Shown here one piece after another: positions 53,336-62,869 of a DNA stretch of 64,000 nucleotides. The notes beneath the pieces were generated by a model. The model saw only the letters and a program-made list of their open reading frames with translations, did no database searches and was not told where the DNA came from. The position numbers and the translations under genes were made by a program. The DNA comes from Planctomycetota bacterium (GTDB lineage: Bacteria > Planctomycetota > J058 > JAJDCP01), in contig JAJDCP010000063.1 in assembly GCA_029260765.1 (NCBI GenBank), positions 1 through 64,000 of the forward strand. Reading direction: 5' to 3'. Position 1 is the stretch's first letter; each line of letters opens with the position of its first letter.

Positions 53336-56300
53336 ATGACAAAGCAAGCAAGCACTGTACCCGTAGAAGACGTCGAGAGCCCGCTGGACCGCATCACCTG
53401 CGCGCAGTGCCAGTACACGCACGCCGACTCCCAGTGGTTCGCCTGCAGCAAGTGCGGCTGGACAAAGTCTGGCCGCGCGCCGACGGCGAGCGCGCCGCCG
53501 ACGGAGACGGTCGCCTCGGTCCCCAAGACCAAGCTCAGCGCTCTGCAGAGGCAGCTCGCGGAAGCCCGCAGCGCGGCGAAAACCCTCGCGGTCGAGCTCA
53601 AGGGCGTCGAGCAGAAGGCCACGGCGGAACGCGCGACACGGACAAAGATCGAGCAGCAACAGAACGCGCTCGCCCGCAGCGCCGCGTTCCAGGCTGGCGA
53701 AGAGGCGGCGGCCGAGAAACTGGCGGCGCTCGCGAAGCAGCACAACGCGGCCGGAGCCAGGTTGGAGAGGCTCGAAGACCAGGCGCACGGGCTGCGGGTG
53801 CGAGTTGCAGCCCTCAAGGACAGGGTCGAGACCCTCGAGACCTTGACAGAGCTGGTCGCCAAGAAGGCCGTCCTGCCCCACGGCTCGGCCCTGGCCATCC
53901 TCGAAGGCCTGCGTGACAAGCTGAAGAAGAAGGTCGTCGCGACCGCAAAGGGCAGCAGCGCGAAGTCCCTCGGCGCCGTGTTCCAGGAGTTCGAGAGCGC
54001 CGCGGGGATCTGTATCCAACAGATCCTGCGGGCGGCCGCCAGAGATCACAGCTGCGGATACTGCTCGCACCTGATGCTGCCGAGGTTCCGCTACCGGGCG
54101 CAGGTCCTCGCCCGCGCCCACGCGATGGAGTCCCGCGGTGCGGTGCTGGATGCGAAGCGCGACCCCGCCCAGGTGTACCGGCGCTGGATCGTCGCCCAGA
54201 AGGAGCGCTATACGCCTTATCTCGGGCGCACAGCCCGCAAGATCATCGCCGACCTTGCGCAGCACTTCGACCCCGAAGATGCGCAGCACTTTGCGCGGGA
54301 GATCAAGGTGTGCCCGATCTACCGCGCGATCCTCGACCGGATCATCACCGTGCGTCACTGCCAGAGTGGGCTGCGCGCCTGGGTGGTGCGTCAAGCGAGC
54401 AGGGCAGGAGAAGACAGCATCTGGGACGTGCTGCGCGCCTGCCGGCGTGCGCAGCCGTTCCTCGATCTCTTCGGTGGCTGTCTCGGCGGCTACAATCGGC
54501 GGCGGAAAGCGCTCGTCGTGCGCTTCGCGACGGTCGAAAACATGCTGCACAGCTTCGTCGAGGCGAGGTACGACCGCGCTTTCCTGGACTACCTCGAGCA
54601 GGTGCTCGCGCTGCATCGCCGCCGCAAGACGCGCTTCATGTACTTCATGCTCGCCGACGGCGTCGGGGTGTCTGACAACCTGCGATGGTTCCTCGAGGAG
54701 GACGCGAAGACTGTCGACGTCGCGGCCATCAAGCTGCCACAGTTCGGTGGCTACCGCTACTTCGAGAGAAAGGGCGCGGACCAGCTCGCCTGGCGTGACG
54801 ATCCCTTCGCGAAGTTCTCCATTTCGCTGGGAAGTGCGCACAGCGGGCCCATCCTCGCGGAGCTCGAGGATCCGCTGGCGCGCCTCGACTTGATGCGCGC
54901 TCTGGCGGTTTACCGCCGCGAGCGGGACCGTGGCTCGATCGCGTGCTACGGCAAGATCAAGCCTTGGTTTGGAACCGATGCCGCGGGGCTGTTCGCCGAC
55001 CTTGTCGCCCACGATCGCCTCGCGCCCCTCGACGATACCAGCGCCGGCCCGCAGCGGCGGGGGTCGCTGCTTTCGGAGTTCATCCACTTCTGCCTGTACC
55101 ACCAGCTCAGCGATGGCTACATCTGGCCGAAGCTGGACCAGGCGTTGCAGGGCCTGCCCGGCGCGCAGCTCAAGGACGGCAGGAACGTGGACGCGGCGTT
55201 CGGACCCCTGCGTAAGGCGAAGATCGGGAACCTGATCGCCGCGGGTAAGAAGCTGGCGGCCATCCTGGCCAAGCCCGAGACAATGCGAGAGATCCTCGCA
55301 GAGGTCGAGCGAGAGTTCGGCGGGTCGATGCGGACGGTGACGGCCAAAGACCTGTTCAAGGTCGGCAAGAAGACCTACTCAACCCTGAAGCTCTTCGTGC
55401 AGAAGCAGACGGGGCCAGCACTCGGCGTCGACGACGAGAGCTACTCCAGTCTCGAGCGGGTGTTCGCGCTGGCCTCGACGATCCTCGCGCTGCAGGGGCT
55501 GTATGAGTCCTTCCAGGCAACCGCCAGGACCGGTACCTTGGAGGAGAAGGACCTGCGCAAGTCGTTTGTCAGCACCTTCGCGATCGGCGCCTCATTTGAG
55601 CACCTCGTCAGCATCGGCAGCGAGGAAATGGCGCGCGCTGCGAAGAAGTACCTGCCACGCACGCTGTTGGGCGCAACCCTCTGCTCGTACAGCGTTTGCG
55701 CGTCCTTCGAAGAATACTCCCGAGCGTCCTCCCTGGGGCTGCAAGCCGACGCAAAGCTGCACCTCGCGATGGCAGGCTCCAGCATGATCGGCTTCGCCTC
55801 GATGTTCGCCGGCCGAACGCTCCAGATCGCGCTCGGCATGACCGGGTTCGGGCTCTTCGTCGGGGCGCTGATCTGGTACCTGGACTTCGGCGGCGCCCAA
55901 CAGGCGGCTCAAGAGAGCGCCCAGCGCCAGCTGAGCCTGCAGTGGCTGGCGACCCTCGGCAGCGTGCACCTGCGCAAGAGCGCGGAGACGCCGTGCGGGT
56001 TCGATGTGGTGCTCGATTGGTTCCAGCGGGAGGACCTGCATCTGGTCGCGCAGATCCCCGAAGATTGGACTGTTTTCGACGAGCGCGGCGCCCCGGACCA
56101 TGACCTCGTGATCGGCCCGAAGCTGGTGTGGGAAGAGGTCCCCGGCGCCGAGCTGCCCTACCGCACGGTGCTGCCGGCGGTGATGTGGCACGGCGCTGCC
56201 GCCCGACTGCGCCAGAACCCGAAGCTGTATGTCGCGGTGCTGCCACGGCGCGCCTTCGGCTCGAGCTCTCACGGACACGAGCGCCGCCTGGTCGACACCG

Positions 56301-56422
56301 ATGGTTGGGCCAACCGTGTTTGGGTGACCCGGGCCCTCGAGCTCGAGATGAGCGTGGAAGGTTTCCGACCGACCGGTGAGAGTAGTTGGAAGCACGTCAA
56401 GCTCGCGCCGAAGGCCATCTGA
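53336..56422 (+). CDS. Zinc-ribbon and C-terminal membrane-segment protein, VasX-like effector candidate
   Basis: 1028 residues, GAGGA before the ATG, no signal peptide. Residues 22-40 form a zinc ribbon (CAQC...CSKC). About 65-180 is coiled coil. About 220-680 is helical with Arg and aromatic residues and no recognised fold. About 705-720 and 812-850 are hydrophobic helices (ERVFALASTILALQGLY; FGLFVGALIWYL). A last 170 residues are mixed and beta-rich. This layout, soluble N part plus late hydrophobic hairpins, is what I associate with VasX-type pore-forming T6SS effectors, though no T6SS gene is in the window. The operon contains only the Ig-like partner, with no obvious immunity gene. Confidence 0.6.
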   Translation: MTKQASTVPVEDVESPLDRITCAQCQYTHADSQWFACSKCGWTKSGRAPTASAPPTETVASVPKTKLSALQRQLAEARSAAKTLAVELKGVEQKATAERATRTKIEQQQNALARSAAFQAGEEAAAEKLAALAKQHNAAGARLERLEDQAHGLRVRVAALKDRVETLETLTELVAKKAVLPHGSALAILEGLRDKLKKKVVATAKGSSAKSLGAVFQEFESAAGICIQQILRAAARDHSCGYCSHLMLPRFRYRAQVLARAHAMESRGAVLDAKRDPAQVYRRWIVAQKERYTPYLGRTARKIIADLAQHFDPEDAQHFAREIKVCPIYRAILDRIITVRHCQSGLRAWVVRQASRAGEDSIWDVLRACRRAQPFLDLFGGCLGGYNRRRKALVVRFATVENMLHSFVEARYDRAFLDYLEQVLALHRRRKTRFMYFMLADGVGVSDNLRWFLEEDAKTVDVAAIKLPQFGGYRYFERKGADQLAWRDDPFAKFSISLGSAHSGPILAELEDPLARLDLMRALAVYRRERDRGSIACYGKIKPWFGTDAAGLFADLVAHDRLAPLDDTSAGPQRRGSLLSEFIHFCLYHQLSDGYIWPKLDQALQGLPGAQLKDGRNVDAAFGPLRKAKIGNLIAAGKKLAAILAKPETMREILAEVEREFGGSMRTVTAKDLFKVGKKTYSTLKLFVQKQTGPALGVDDESYSSLERVFALASTILALQGLYESFQATARTGTLEEKDLRKSFVSTFAIGASFEHLVSIGSEEMARAAKKYLPRTLLGATLCSYSVCASFEEYSRASSLGLQADAKLHLAMAGSSMIGFASMFAGRTLQIALGMTGFGLFVGALIWYLDFGGAQQAAQESAQRQLSLQWLATLGSVHLRKSAETPCGFDVVLDWFQREDLHLVAQIPEDWTVFDERGAPDHDLVIGPKLVWEEVPGAELPYRTVLPAVMWHGAAARLRQNPKLYVAVLPRRAFGSSSHGHERRLVDTDGWANRVWVTRALELEMSVEGFRPTGESSWKHVKLAPKAI

Positions 56423-56446
56423 GACTGACGGCCCGAGCTACAGATC

Positions 56447-57160
56447 TTACTCGAAGCTATATCCGAAGTGTTCGATATCGGCTCTGTAGAGCTCTCGTAC
56501 AAGTTGTCGTGTTTTTTTCGTATAATACACGGAAAAATCCGCTCGTTGACTTCTGTTAAAGTGCGGAAGGTCGACGCGGGGTACACCGATGCGTTCACAC
56601 ACGCCATCGAAGTCGAGTTGCAGTCTCTCGTACCGGCCAACGAAGTCGACCGCAATTTCTCCCTGCAGGGTGATTGCGCCGATCTGTTGTGGGATAGGCG
56701 CACGATCGGTTGTTCTAAATCGGTCAACCCAAACGCCCACTCCGTCAGGGCTTTTTCGTTCACTTGGAGTGCCGAGTAGCCACTCGTCAAACGTGTTGTA
56801 CACCAGGGTTGATCTCGGCATAGATGTGTCGATGGAGCAAAAGTAGTGATAGTTCGACACCAGTCGATCCCAAGGGTTCCGTACGAAGGCGAACTTGAAG
56901 TAGCTGGACGTATCTGTGCGGAGGCCGAGATAGTGATGCACAAAGGCTCGGAAGAAATACCGTTGTTTGACGAGACTCTTGAAGATCAAGTCGGGAGAGG
57001 AGTATCTGGTGATCGCGAAGTGCTTGTCCTCTAGCTGGGAATTCCCGTTTGACTGGAACGACACCGGAAAAGCGCTGTACGCGGAGAGTACCTTCTCAAT
57101 GCTGCTGCCGCCCGTCTTTGAGATGTGGACAAAAATGAACTGCTTGCTGTGGGAAATCAT
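56447..57160 (-). CDS. Sulfotransferase-family protein
   Basis: 237 residues from ATG 57,160. The N terminus KQFIFVHISKTGGSS is the PAPS 5'-phosphosulfate loop, and AFVRNPWDRLVSNYHYF at about 90-106 is the 3'-phosphate-binding motif. It should transfer sulfate from PAPS to a sugar or other hydroxyl group. GC content is visibly lower than in the neighbours, with AT-rich codons and a stretch of T near 56,510, so recent transfer is likely. It ends 24 bases from the convergent operon B stop and is followed on the right by transposon relics. Confidence 0.85.
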   Translation of the reverse strand: MISHSKQFIFVHISKTGGSSIEKVLSAYSAFPVSFQSNGNSQLEDKHFAITRYSSPDLIFKSLVKQRYFFRAFVHHYLGLRTDTSSYFKFAFVRNPWDRLVSNYHYFCSIDTSMPRSTLVYNTFDEWLLGTPSERKSPDGVGVWVDRFRTTDRAPIPQQIGAITLQGEIAVDFVGRYERLQLDFDGVCERIGVPRVDLPHFNRSQRADFSVYYTKKTRQLVRELYRADIEHFGYSFE

Positions 57161-57399
57161 GATTGCTGCCTTCCCGGCATCGCCTCGATCGCACGAGTAT
57201 ACTGCAGTGTGCATCCGAGGAAGTCTCACCTTCGCGCAACTTCTGCACGGGCAACACCCTCGGCCGCCGGCCGGGCAACGCCCTCGGCGTGGGCGGCGCC
57301 CTCGGCGGCAGGACGGGCGATGGCCGTTCTGTGCGCGACCTTCTGCTCGGGCGGCTGCAGTTGCCGTTGCAGGCGTGCCAGCTCCCTTCCAAAGTCGGC
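57161..57399. other. Spacer between sulfotransferase and transposase relic
   Basis: Contains a short imperfect direct repeat of CGCCCTCGGCG-like units at 57,255-57,330 (Ala/Glu-rich in the minus frame) but no gene. It is probably the deleted left end of the IS element. Confidence 0.45.
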
Positions 57400-58988
57400 G
57401 ACGCGCTTGCCGATTGGGACCTCGAACTCGCGCTCGGCGAGGACATCGACACCGATGGACTGTCCGACACGCGCCTCGGGCGGGCACTCGACTGCGTCCT
57501 CAAGGCTGGGGTGAGCAGGATCAACGCGGGCGTGCTGCTCGAGGCCGTCCGCGCCTTCGACCTGGACACATGCCTCTCGCACACCGACACGACCGGTCTC
57601 GCAGTGTATGGCGACTACACGTTCTGCACGCCCGGGGATCCAGAAGACCCGGACGCCGCACCGAACGTCACACGCGGCTACTCGAAGGACTTCCGGCCCG
57701 ATCTCAAGCAGGTCGTCTTCAGCCTCACCGTGGCAAACGACGGGTTCGTCCCCCTGTTCGGGCACGTCACCGACGGGAATCGCAGCGACAACATCGAGGG
57801 CGTGGGTCGGCTGGCCAGCGCCCTTCCGGATCCAGGGCAGATGACTATTGTCGGCGATTGCAGGCTGCTGACAGGCCCAAACATCGCGCTCGCGAAGAAG
57901 TCTGGCCTCAACTTCGTAACCTCGCTTCCCAGGTCGCTGAATGCCTGGAAGGAGGCATACGACAAGGCGAGAGACTTGCTCGACGACGGCCCGGTCCTGC
58001 GCGAATCCGTCGAGATCGAGGAGCGCTATGAGGACGATAGGGTCGAGGTGGTCGCAGAGGAGGTCCGCGAGACCTGGCGCGGCATCTCGCTCAAGACCAC
58101 GCACAAGTGGAAGGAGGTTCTCGAAGACGGAACGACGGCCAAACACGAGGAAGGCCTACGTGCCGTGGTCATCCGGTCTGAGCAGCTCGCAAGGGCCAAG
58201 CGCCGCTCGCTCGAAGCGCTCATCGCAAAGGAAAACCAGGCGCTCAAGAAGCTCGCGGGCGGCTTCCGGAGCGAGAAGAAAGGCTTCGCCTGCCGCACGC
58301 AGAGAAGGTGGCGGAGGCGCTGCGCAAGAAGGTAAAGCTGCACCCACTGACAGCATCCATCAACGAGTCTGAAGAACCCGGGAAACGCACGCGCGGTCGG
58401 CCCAAGAAGGGGGCCGAGCCGCTCGCACCCCGCAAGGTCCTCCGGGTCTGCCTCGACGGGAACATCGACCGGGAGCGCTTCGAAGAACAGCTGGCGGCGG
58501 AGAGCGTCTTCATCCTGGTGACCCTTCCCGACTGCGCGTCGACCGACGCGGAGCTTCTGGCCGCATGCAAGGATCAGGCTGGGGTGGACAATGCCTTCAG
58601 GTGGCTCAAGGAGCCCGCCTCCGTGGCTCCGATCTTCCTGGAAAAGGAAGAACGTATCGCAGCCCTCGCACTGATCTACGTCCTGGCCTACATGGTCTAC
58701 ACCCTCATCCAGCGGCGGATGCGCGCGAAGCTGGCCGAGCAGGAGACAACCGTGCCCGGGAACAAGGGTCGCACAGCGAAGCCGACGACCGAGGTGATCT
58801 TCCGGTTGATGCGCGGGATACAAAGCATGCGATGGGCGACGGCTGACGGTCGCGAGGTCCGCGCCCTGCTCGGTGTCACGACTGAGCAAAAACGGGCGCT
58901 CGAGATGGCGTCCCCCTCCTCGGCCGCGAAGGCGTCCACGCAAGCATCTCGGAGCCAGGACGGCGACAGCTGGGGTACCGGTCAGTGA
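57400..58988 (+). pseudogene. IS1634-family (IS4-like DDE) transposase, frameshifted
   Basis: Frame 1 to about 58,290 gives LGEDIDTDGLSDTRLGRALD, HTDTTGLAVYGDY, RGYSKDFRPDLKQVVFSLTV and VGDCRLLTGPNIAL, the first two DDE aspartates of this family. Frame 2 from about 58,291 continues AEKVAEALRKKVKLHPLTAS, then DNAFRWLKEPASVAPIFLEK and ALIYVLAYMVYTLIQRRMR to a TGA at 58,986-58,988. One net base has been lost near 58,280-58,295. The N-terminal domain is missing. No terminal inverted repeats could be found. Confidence 0.85.
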
Positions 58989-59964
58989 AGTACAAGGGCG
59001 TGCGCCATCGAGTGGTGAAGCGGATCTCAACAAACAGCGGGAAACAACGGAGGCGGCGTGGACGAAAATCGGCGAAGCGTTGTCAGGGCATCGGCGAACC
59101 TGGGCTGAAAGAAGCGACGAGGTGGGTTAGGGCTCGAATGGGCCTTGGAGAGTCGACCGAAGCCACGAGCCACCCTCCGTTCAATCCCCGCGCCACAGGT
59201 CTGACCTCGTTGGGCGTTTCAAGATCGAGCGCCCCCCGAGCCTCCTCGCACCCGCAATGCCCCCGTCTTGCCGTCGGCCCGAAGGGCCGATCCGGAGCTC
59301 TGGCACCCTGTTTGCTTCGTGATTATGGGTGGGGGCGCTGGGCGGAGGAGGTGCGTGCTGCCGCTGGTGACCTGCAGGATCGCTGCGCAAACAAGGTGGC
59401 AGAGCGGCGACCTCTGCGGCAAAGCTGCGTTGGAGGACGGCTCGCATCACGGTTGTCGCCCGCACAACTACCTAAGAGCCTCCCAGCGATCAGGCCAGGT
59501 GCACCAAGTCGAAGACCTGCCAGAAGCCAGCTCCCGGCAACTGCTCAGCGGCCAGGAATGGTGCGCCAAGTCGAGGACCCAAGACGGAGAGATACACAGC
59601 GTGATCCTCTGGCCTGAGGAGTTCGAGCGAGTTGCGAAGCTGTTCTGTCAGCAGCTGTCTGAGCTGCTGGCGTCCGTTCCCGCCCAGTCAGCACCGGACG
59701 AGCAGCGCTGAGCGCTTCACCGTGAACGCGCGGCTGCACTTCCGATAAGGACTACGTTCGGCGCGACCGTGATCACGCTACCGGCCGGGATCTCGCTCTT
59801 ACGACGCTCTCTGACGAGCAGGACTCCACGTTCGTGGGGCTGAGGCTCGGTCCGCCGCACAAACTCAACAGTAGCCTGCCCTGAAAACCGATTGCCGCTG
59901 GGAGGCTGGTGTTGAGTTGACTATTCTGGGTATTCGAGATCATATCGAAACCGGAGGAAATGCA
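58989..59964. other. Gene-poor relic zone
   Basis: No convincing gene. A copy of the CCGGAGCTCTGGC repeat is at 59,286. An imperfect direct duplication (GGCCAGG, then TGC[A/G]CCAAGTCGA[A/G]GACC) starts at 59,493 and 59,550. A 147-residue frame covers this stretch but reads through the repeats and is not like any family I know. Confidence 0.5.
59286..59335 (+). repeat. Dispersed repeat with core CCGGAGCTCTGGC, copy 2
   Basis: Thirteen exact core bases plus shared TTGC-TCG and GGGTGGG with 38,961-39,010. Translates as DPELWHPVCF. Confidence 0.5.
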
Positions 59965-60408
59965 ATGAAACCGCCCCCCAAAGGATGGCCCCAGATTCCT
60001 GCTTCCATCTTCTACGACGACCCCGCCGCTGCCATCGATTGGCTCTGTCGCGCTTTCGGGTTCGAGGTGCGGCTCAAGATCGAAGGGGAGGGCGGCCGAA
60101 TCGTTCACTCCGAGCTCGAGTACGGCGCCGGCGTCATCATGGTGTCGGGAACGGATCGAGCCAGCGATGGTCTTCAGGACCTGCCGTGCAGGAGCCCGAA
60201 ATCCATCGATGGTAGCGTCACCATAGCGCTGGCCGTTTTCGTCGATGACGTCGACGCCCACTATGCGCACGCAAAGGAGCATGGTGCCAGGATTCACAAC
60301 GAACCCAAGACCGATGATTACGGTGAGGACTATTGGGCCGACCGAAGCTATCGGGCCGAAGATCCCGAAGGCCACCACTGGTGGTTCATGCAGCGCCTCA
60401 GGGGTTGA
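59965..60408 (+). CDS. VOC (glyoxalase/bleomycin-resistance) family protein
   Basis: 147 residues from ATG 59,965 with GGAGGA seven bases upstream. Repeated beta-alpha-beta-beta-beta pattern: IPASIFYDDPAAAIDWLCRAFGFEVR in the first half, and VFVDDVDAHYAHAKEHGARI plus WADRSYRAEDPEGHHWWF in the second. It resembles PhnB-like VOC proteins, which bind a metal or a small hydrophobic ligand. Sequence composition is less GC-biased than in the neighbours. It lies alone between relic zones, probably a cassette gene. Substrate unknown. Confidence 0.88.
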   Translation: MKPPPKGWPQIPASIFYDDPAAAIDWLCRAFGFEVRLKIEGEGGRIVHSELEYGAGVIMVSGTDRASDGLQDLPCRSPKSIDGSVTIALAVFVDDVDAHYAHAKEHGARIHNEPKTDDYGEDYWADRSYRAEDPEGHHWWFMQRLRG

Positions 60409-60725
60409 CGGCCGAGCTTCGAGGGCCTGGACGAAACGCTAGCAGCGCTCGCCGACCCGAATCGGCTTGCCGTGGTGCCGAAAAACGGACCACACCCTTG
60501 CGCCGGTCCAACAATAATTCCCGTGCCCTTGCCCAGCGCAGCAGTGCCCGTGCCCAACGCAGTGGTGCCCGATCTCGTCTCGCCAGGACCGAACACCGGC
60601 GGCAAGCGCGGGGACGCGGGGACGGAGCCGTGTAGGAGCGTTCGACGCCGGACCAGCCAGGACGGACACGGCCCGTCAGGGCTTGCCGCCGCGACCGTTG
60701 ATCAGACCTCGCTGCGCTCGGCCGC

Positions 60726-60780
60726 TCTGCCCCCCGCACCTCGGTGCCCGTCGGCCGCTTCGCTGTGTCCCTTGGCGCGG
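60726..60780 (-). repeat. GTQRSGRRA-type dispersed repeat, copy 2 (inverted)
   Basis: On the minus strand reads AGGGACACAGCGAAGCGGCC then GACGGGCACCGAGG. It matches copies at 41,281 and 60,935 with about four changes in the core. Confidence 0.65.
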
Positions 60781-60934
60781 GACTTCGCTGAACAGCATGG
60801 CCAGGATCCGGTCGAGCAGATCCAGAGCATGGACCATCTGGCGGTAGGTCAGGTAGCCCCAGGCCACGGCGGGCAACGCAGCGACAACCTCGTCGGCACT
60901 GCCAGCCGCTCAGCGCAGCGGCCGATCGACAGCT

Positions 60935-61003
60935 CCCGAGGAACACAGCGCAGCGGCCGACGGGCCCGACCCGAGGAACGAGGGGTAGGGTACGGAGGTG
61001 GGC
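60935..61003 (+). repeat. GTQRSGRRA-type dispersed repeat, copy 3
   Basis: CCCGAGGAACACAGCGCAGC then GGCCGACGGGCC, with a second ACCCGAGGAACGAGGGG step, ending ACGGAGGTGGG. The sub-unit CAGCGCAGCGGCCGA also occurs 35 bases upstream at 60,911. Confidence 0.75.
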
Positions 61004-61249
61004 TAGCGGAGGTGGAAGTGCTGCAGCCGATCACGCCTTGGTGTACGCCCCTCGTGCCTCGGGGCACCCACCTGCGGCCGTGAGCCCTTCCTCGCTCGCA
61101 GGGGCTCACCGAGGCTCGACGGTTGCCTTCGGCGATGTTGAGGGGCCCGGCCGTCGCAGCATGGCGGATCTGCTTGGCGAGGTCTCAGTCGCAGCGGGGG
61201 ATGATCTCGACGAGTGGGCGGAGGGATCGGTGCGCGTCGGCTCTGCTCG

Positions 61250-61365
61250 AAAGCAAGAAAATCGGGATCCGACTCGCCCTCGGGGTCTCGATCGGAGATC
61301 CGGGCTCCGTCATCGCGATCGCGATCCGAGTCGGCCTCCGAAGCGACCCCACAGGGACGTTCCGC
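61250..61365. repeat. Degenerate hexamer tract, copy 4
   Basis: Units of GATCGC, GATCCG and GACTCG type, in the minus frame reading DSDRDRD and DRDPEGESDPD. Poorer than the other copies and without a clear ACCGAGG tail. Confidence 0.45.
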
Positions 61366-61509
61366 CACGAGCAGCCAACGACCTCAAGCTTGACCCCTGC
61401 AAGACCGCACAACGCAGCCTGAAACCCATCGACCCGGATCCCCTTGACGGAGAATCGTCAATGAACCCTTTCGCCGTCGCCGCTCAGCGAAGCGGCCGGA
61501 GGGCGAAGC

Positions 61510-62458
61510 GGCGAAACGGTGCTCGCGGACCTGCTCGAGGAGCGGGGCACCCGGGTTCCTGATCGCGTCGAGGGCGTCACCCAGCAACGCGGCACAGACC
61601 TCCGGCGGAGCCTCCCAGGCCGTCAATGCCCGCAGGATCGCGAGCAGGTGGAACTCGTCGTCGCGGGGAAGTGCGACCAACTCCGCCACGACCTGCTCTC
61701 GCAGCGCGGGCAGCGGCTCGCAGCGCGCGAGCCCCTCCAGCAGATAGCGCCGGCTCTCGCCAGCGGCCTTGGGAAGCTGCTCCAAAATGGCGGCGACGGC
61801 CAGCTCCGGCGCTCCGCCAGGCTCAGGGCTGCGCTGATCAGGCTGTTCTTGCCGCTGGTGAGCATCTCCTCGGCCAGCACGCGGGCGCTTTCCTCCGGGG
61901 ACAAGAGCGTCCACAAGAGCTCCAGCAAGCTCGACTCGTGTTGGTAGCTGGCCAGGCGGCCCCGTAGGTAGTCGCGGACCGTCTCGCGAGGGCCGCCGAT
62001 CTCCAGCAGGGTGCGGGCAAGTAGCGGCCGACCCGCGCATCTCCGTCCATGCAGGCTTCGACGGCTGGCGCCGCGGCGGCCGCACGCAATCCCTGCTCGG
62101 CCAGCCACTCGAGGTCGCTCAACCAAGCCCCACTGGCAGACAGCCCATCGAGCCGACCCGCGACCAGCGCGACGAGGCTGTCGGACGGATAGCCGATCGC
62201 GGCCAGGGTGCGGTAGATGTTCGTCCCGGAGCGCTCGGGGTCTTCGAGCAGCGCAGTCAGGTAGGGCACCGCAGGTCGGCCCTCGGGCCCGAGCTCTCGT
62301 AACTGCTGCAGGGCCGCGCCATTCCACGACAGGTCTGCGATGATCCGTTCCAGGCGGGCGGACTGCGGCGCCCCGGCGCGCGGCACGAAGACACTGGCCA
62401 GGCCGACGGCGAGCGCGGCGACGGCCAGGATCGCCCCGATGATGCGCCGCTGCTTCAT
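61510..62458 (-). pseudogene. HEAT-repeat membrane protein, two frameshifts
   Basis: ATG 62,458: the first frame begins with a membrane anchor (IIGAILAVAALAVGLASVFV) and HEAT-like helices up to about 62,040. The next frame continues LLARTLLEIGGPRETVRDYL, LLELLWTLLSPEESARVLAE and EEMLTSGKNSLISAALSLAE to about 61,810. A third gives ELAVAAILEQLPKAAGESRR, LPALREQVVAELVALPRDD and EVCAALLGDALDAIRNPG. After LLEQVREHRF it runs into a GTQRSGRRA-like palindromic sequence at 61,476-61,520. It was an inner-membrane HEAT protein and is now inactive. Confidence 0.8.
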
Positions 62459-62869
62459 GCTTCCCGCAATTGCAAAGCGCCCATCGCATCGCGGCGGGCT
62501 GCACCAAACAGGACAAGGGATAGCGAACTCCATCCCCCCGAACGCCTGCCCGCGAGAATACGGGGGCCGCCATGGGACCGCAAGCAGGCCAGATTTGTTG
62601 CGATGGCATTTATGATTTTCGTCGCAGTCTGCTAACCGCCCATGCTGCCGCCGAGAATGGGAGATGGCTGCTGCCTGAGACCGGCTTTGACTTGGATCCT
62701 GGCCTTCATTTCGTATCCTCCGCGAAAACAGAACAACTCTCGGGCACCGCGGCCCAACGCCTGATTGGCTGCGGCGCATTGAGCACTTCCTGGCGCGGGC
62801 CGCCCCGCTGGTGTAGATTGAAGATCAAGTCCTGTCCGCCCATGGCTGCCTCGCGTTGGCGTGTTCAGC
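62459..62869. other. No gene seen
   Basis: About 410 bases of mixed composition. Frames on both strands are short and unlike genes. No sigma54 promoter or activator box was found here. Confidence 0.5.

Larger units (their letters stand above)
60409..61475. other. Repeat-rich relic zone without genes
   Basis: No intact gene. It holds a two-unit imperfect repeat built on GTGCCC at 60,520-60,570, two GTQRSGRRA repeats in opposite orientation, and a hexamer tract near 61.3 kb. A minus-strand phrase (WGYLTYRQMVHALDLLDRIL) near 60,860-60,800 may be the stump of a real gene. Confidence 0.5.

Noticed and set aside
53213..55102. 629-codon minus-strand frame
   Set aside because: Antisense to operon B's large gene, which has a ribosome site and sigma54 promoter; the minus frame has no domain.
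59268..59711. 147-codon frame as a gene
   Set aside because: It starts inside a dispersed repeat and spans an imperfect direct duplication; no ribosome site and no family.
60398..60946. 182-codon minus-strand frame
   Set aside because: Arg- and Ser-rich, runs through the GTGCCC repeat and the GTQRSGRRA repeat; composition is that of non-coding GC-rich DNA.
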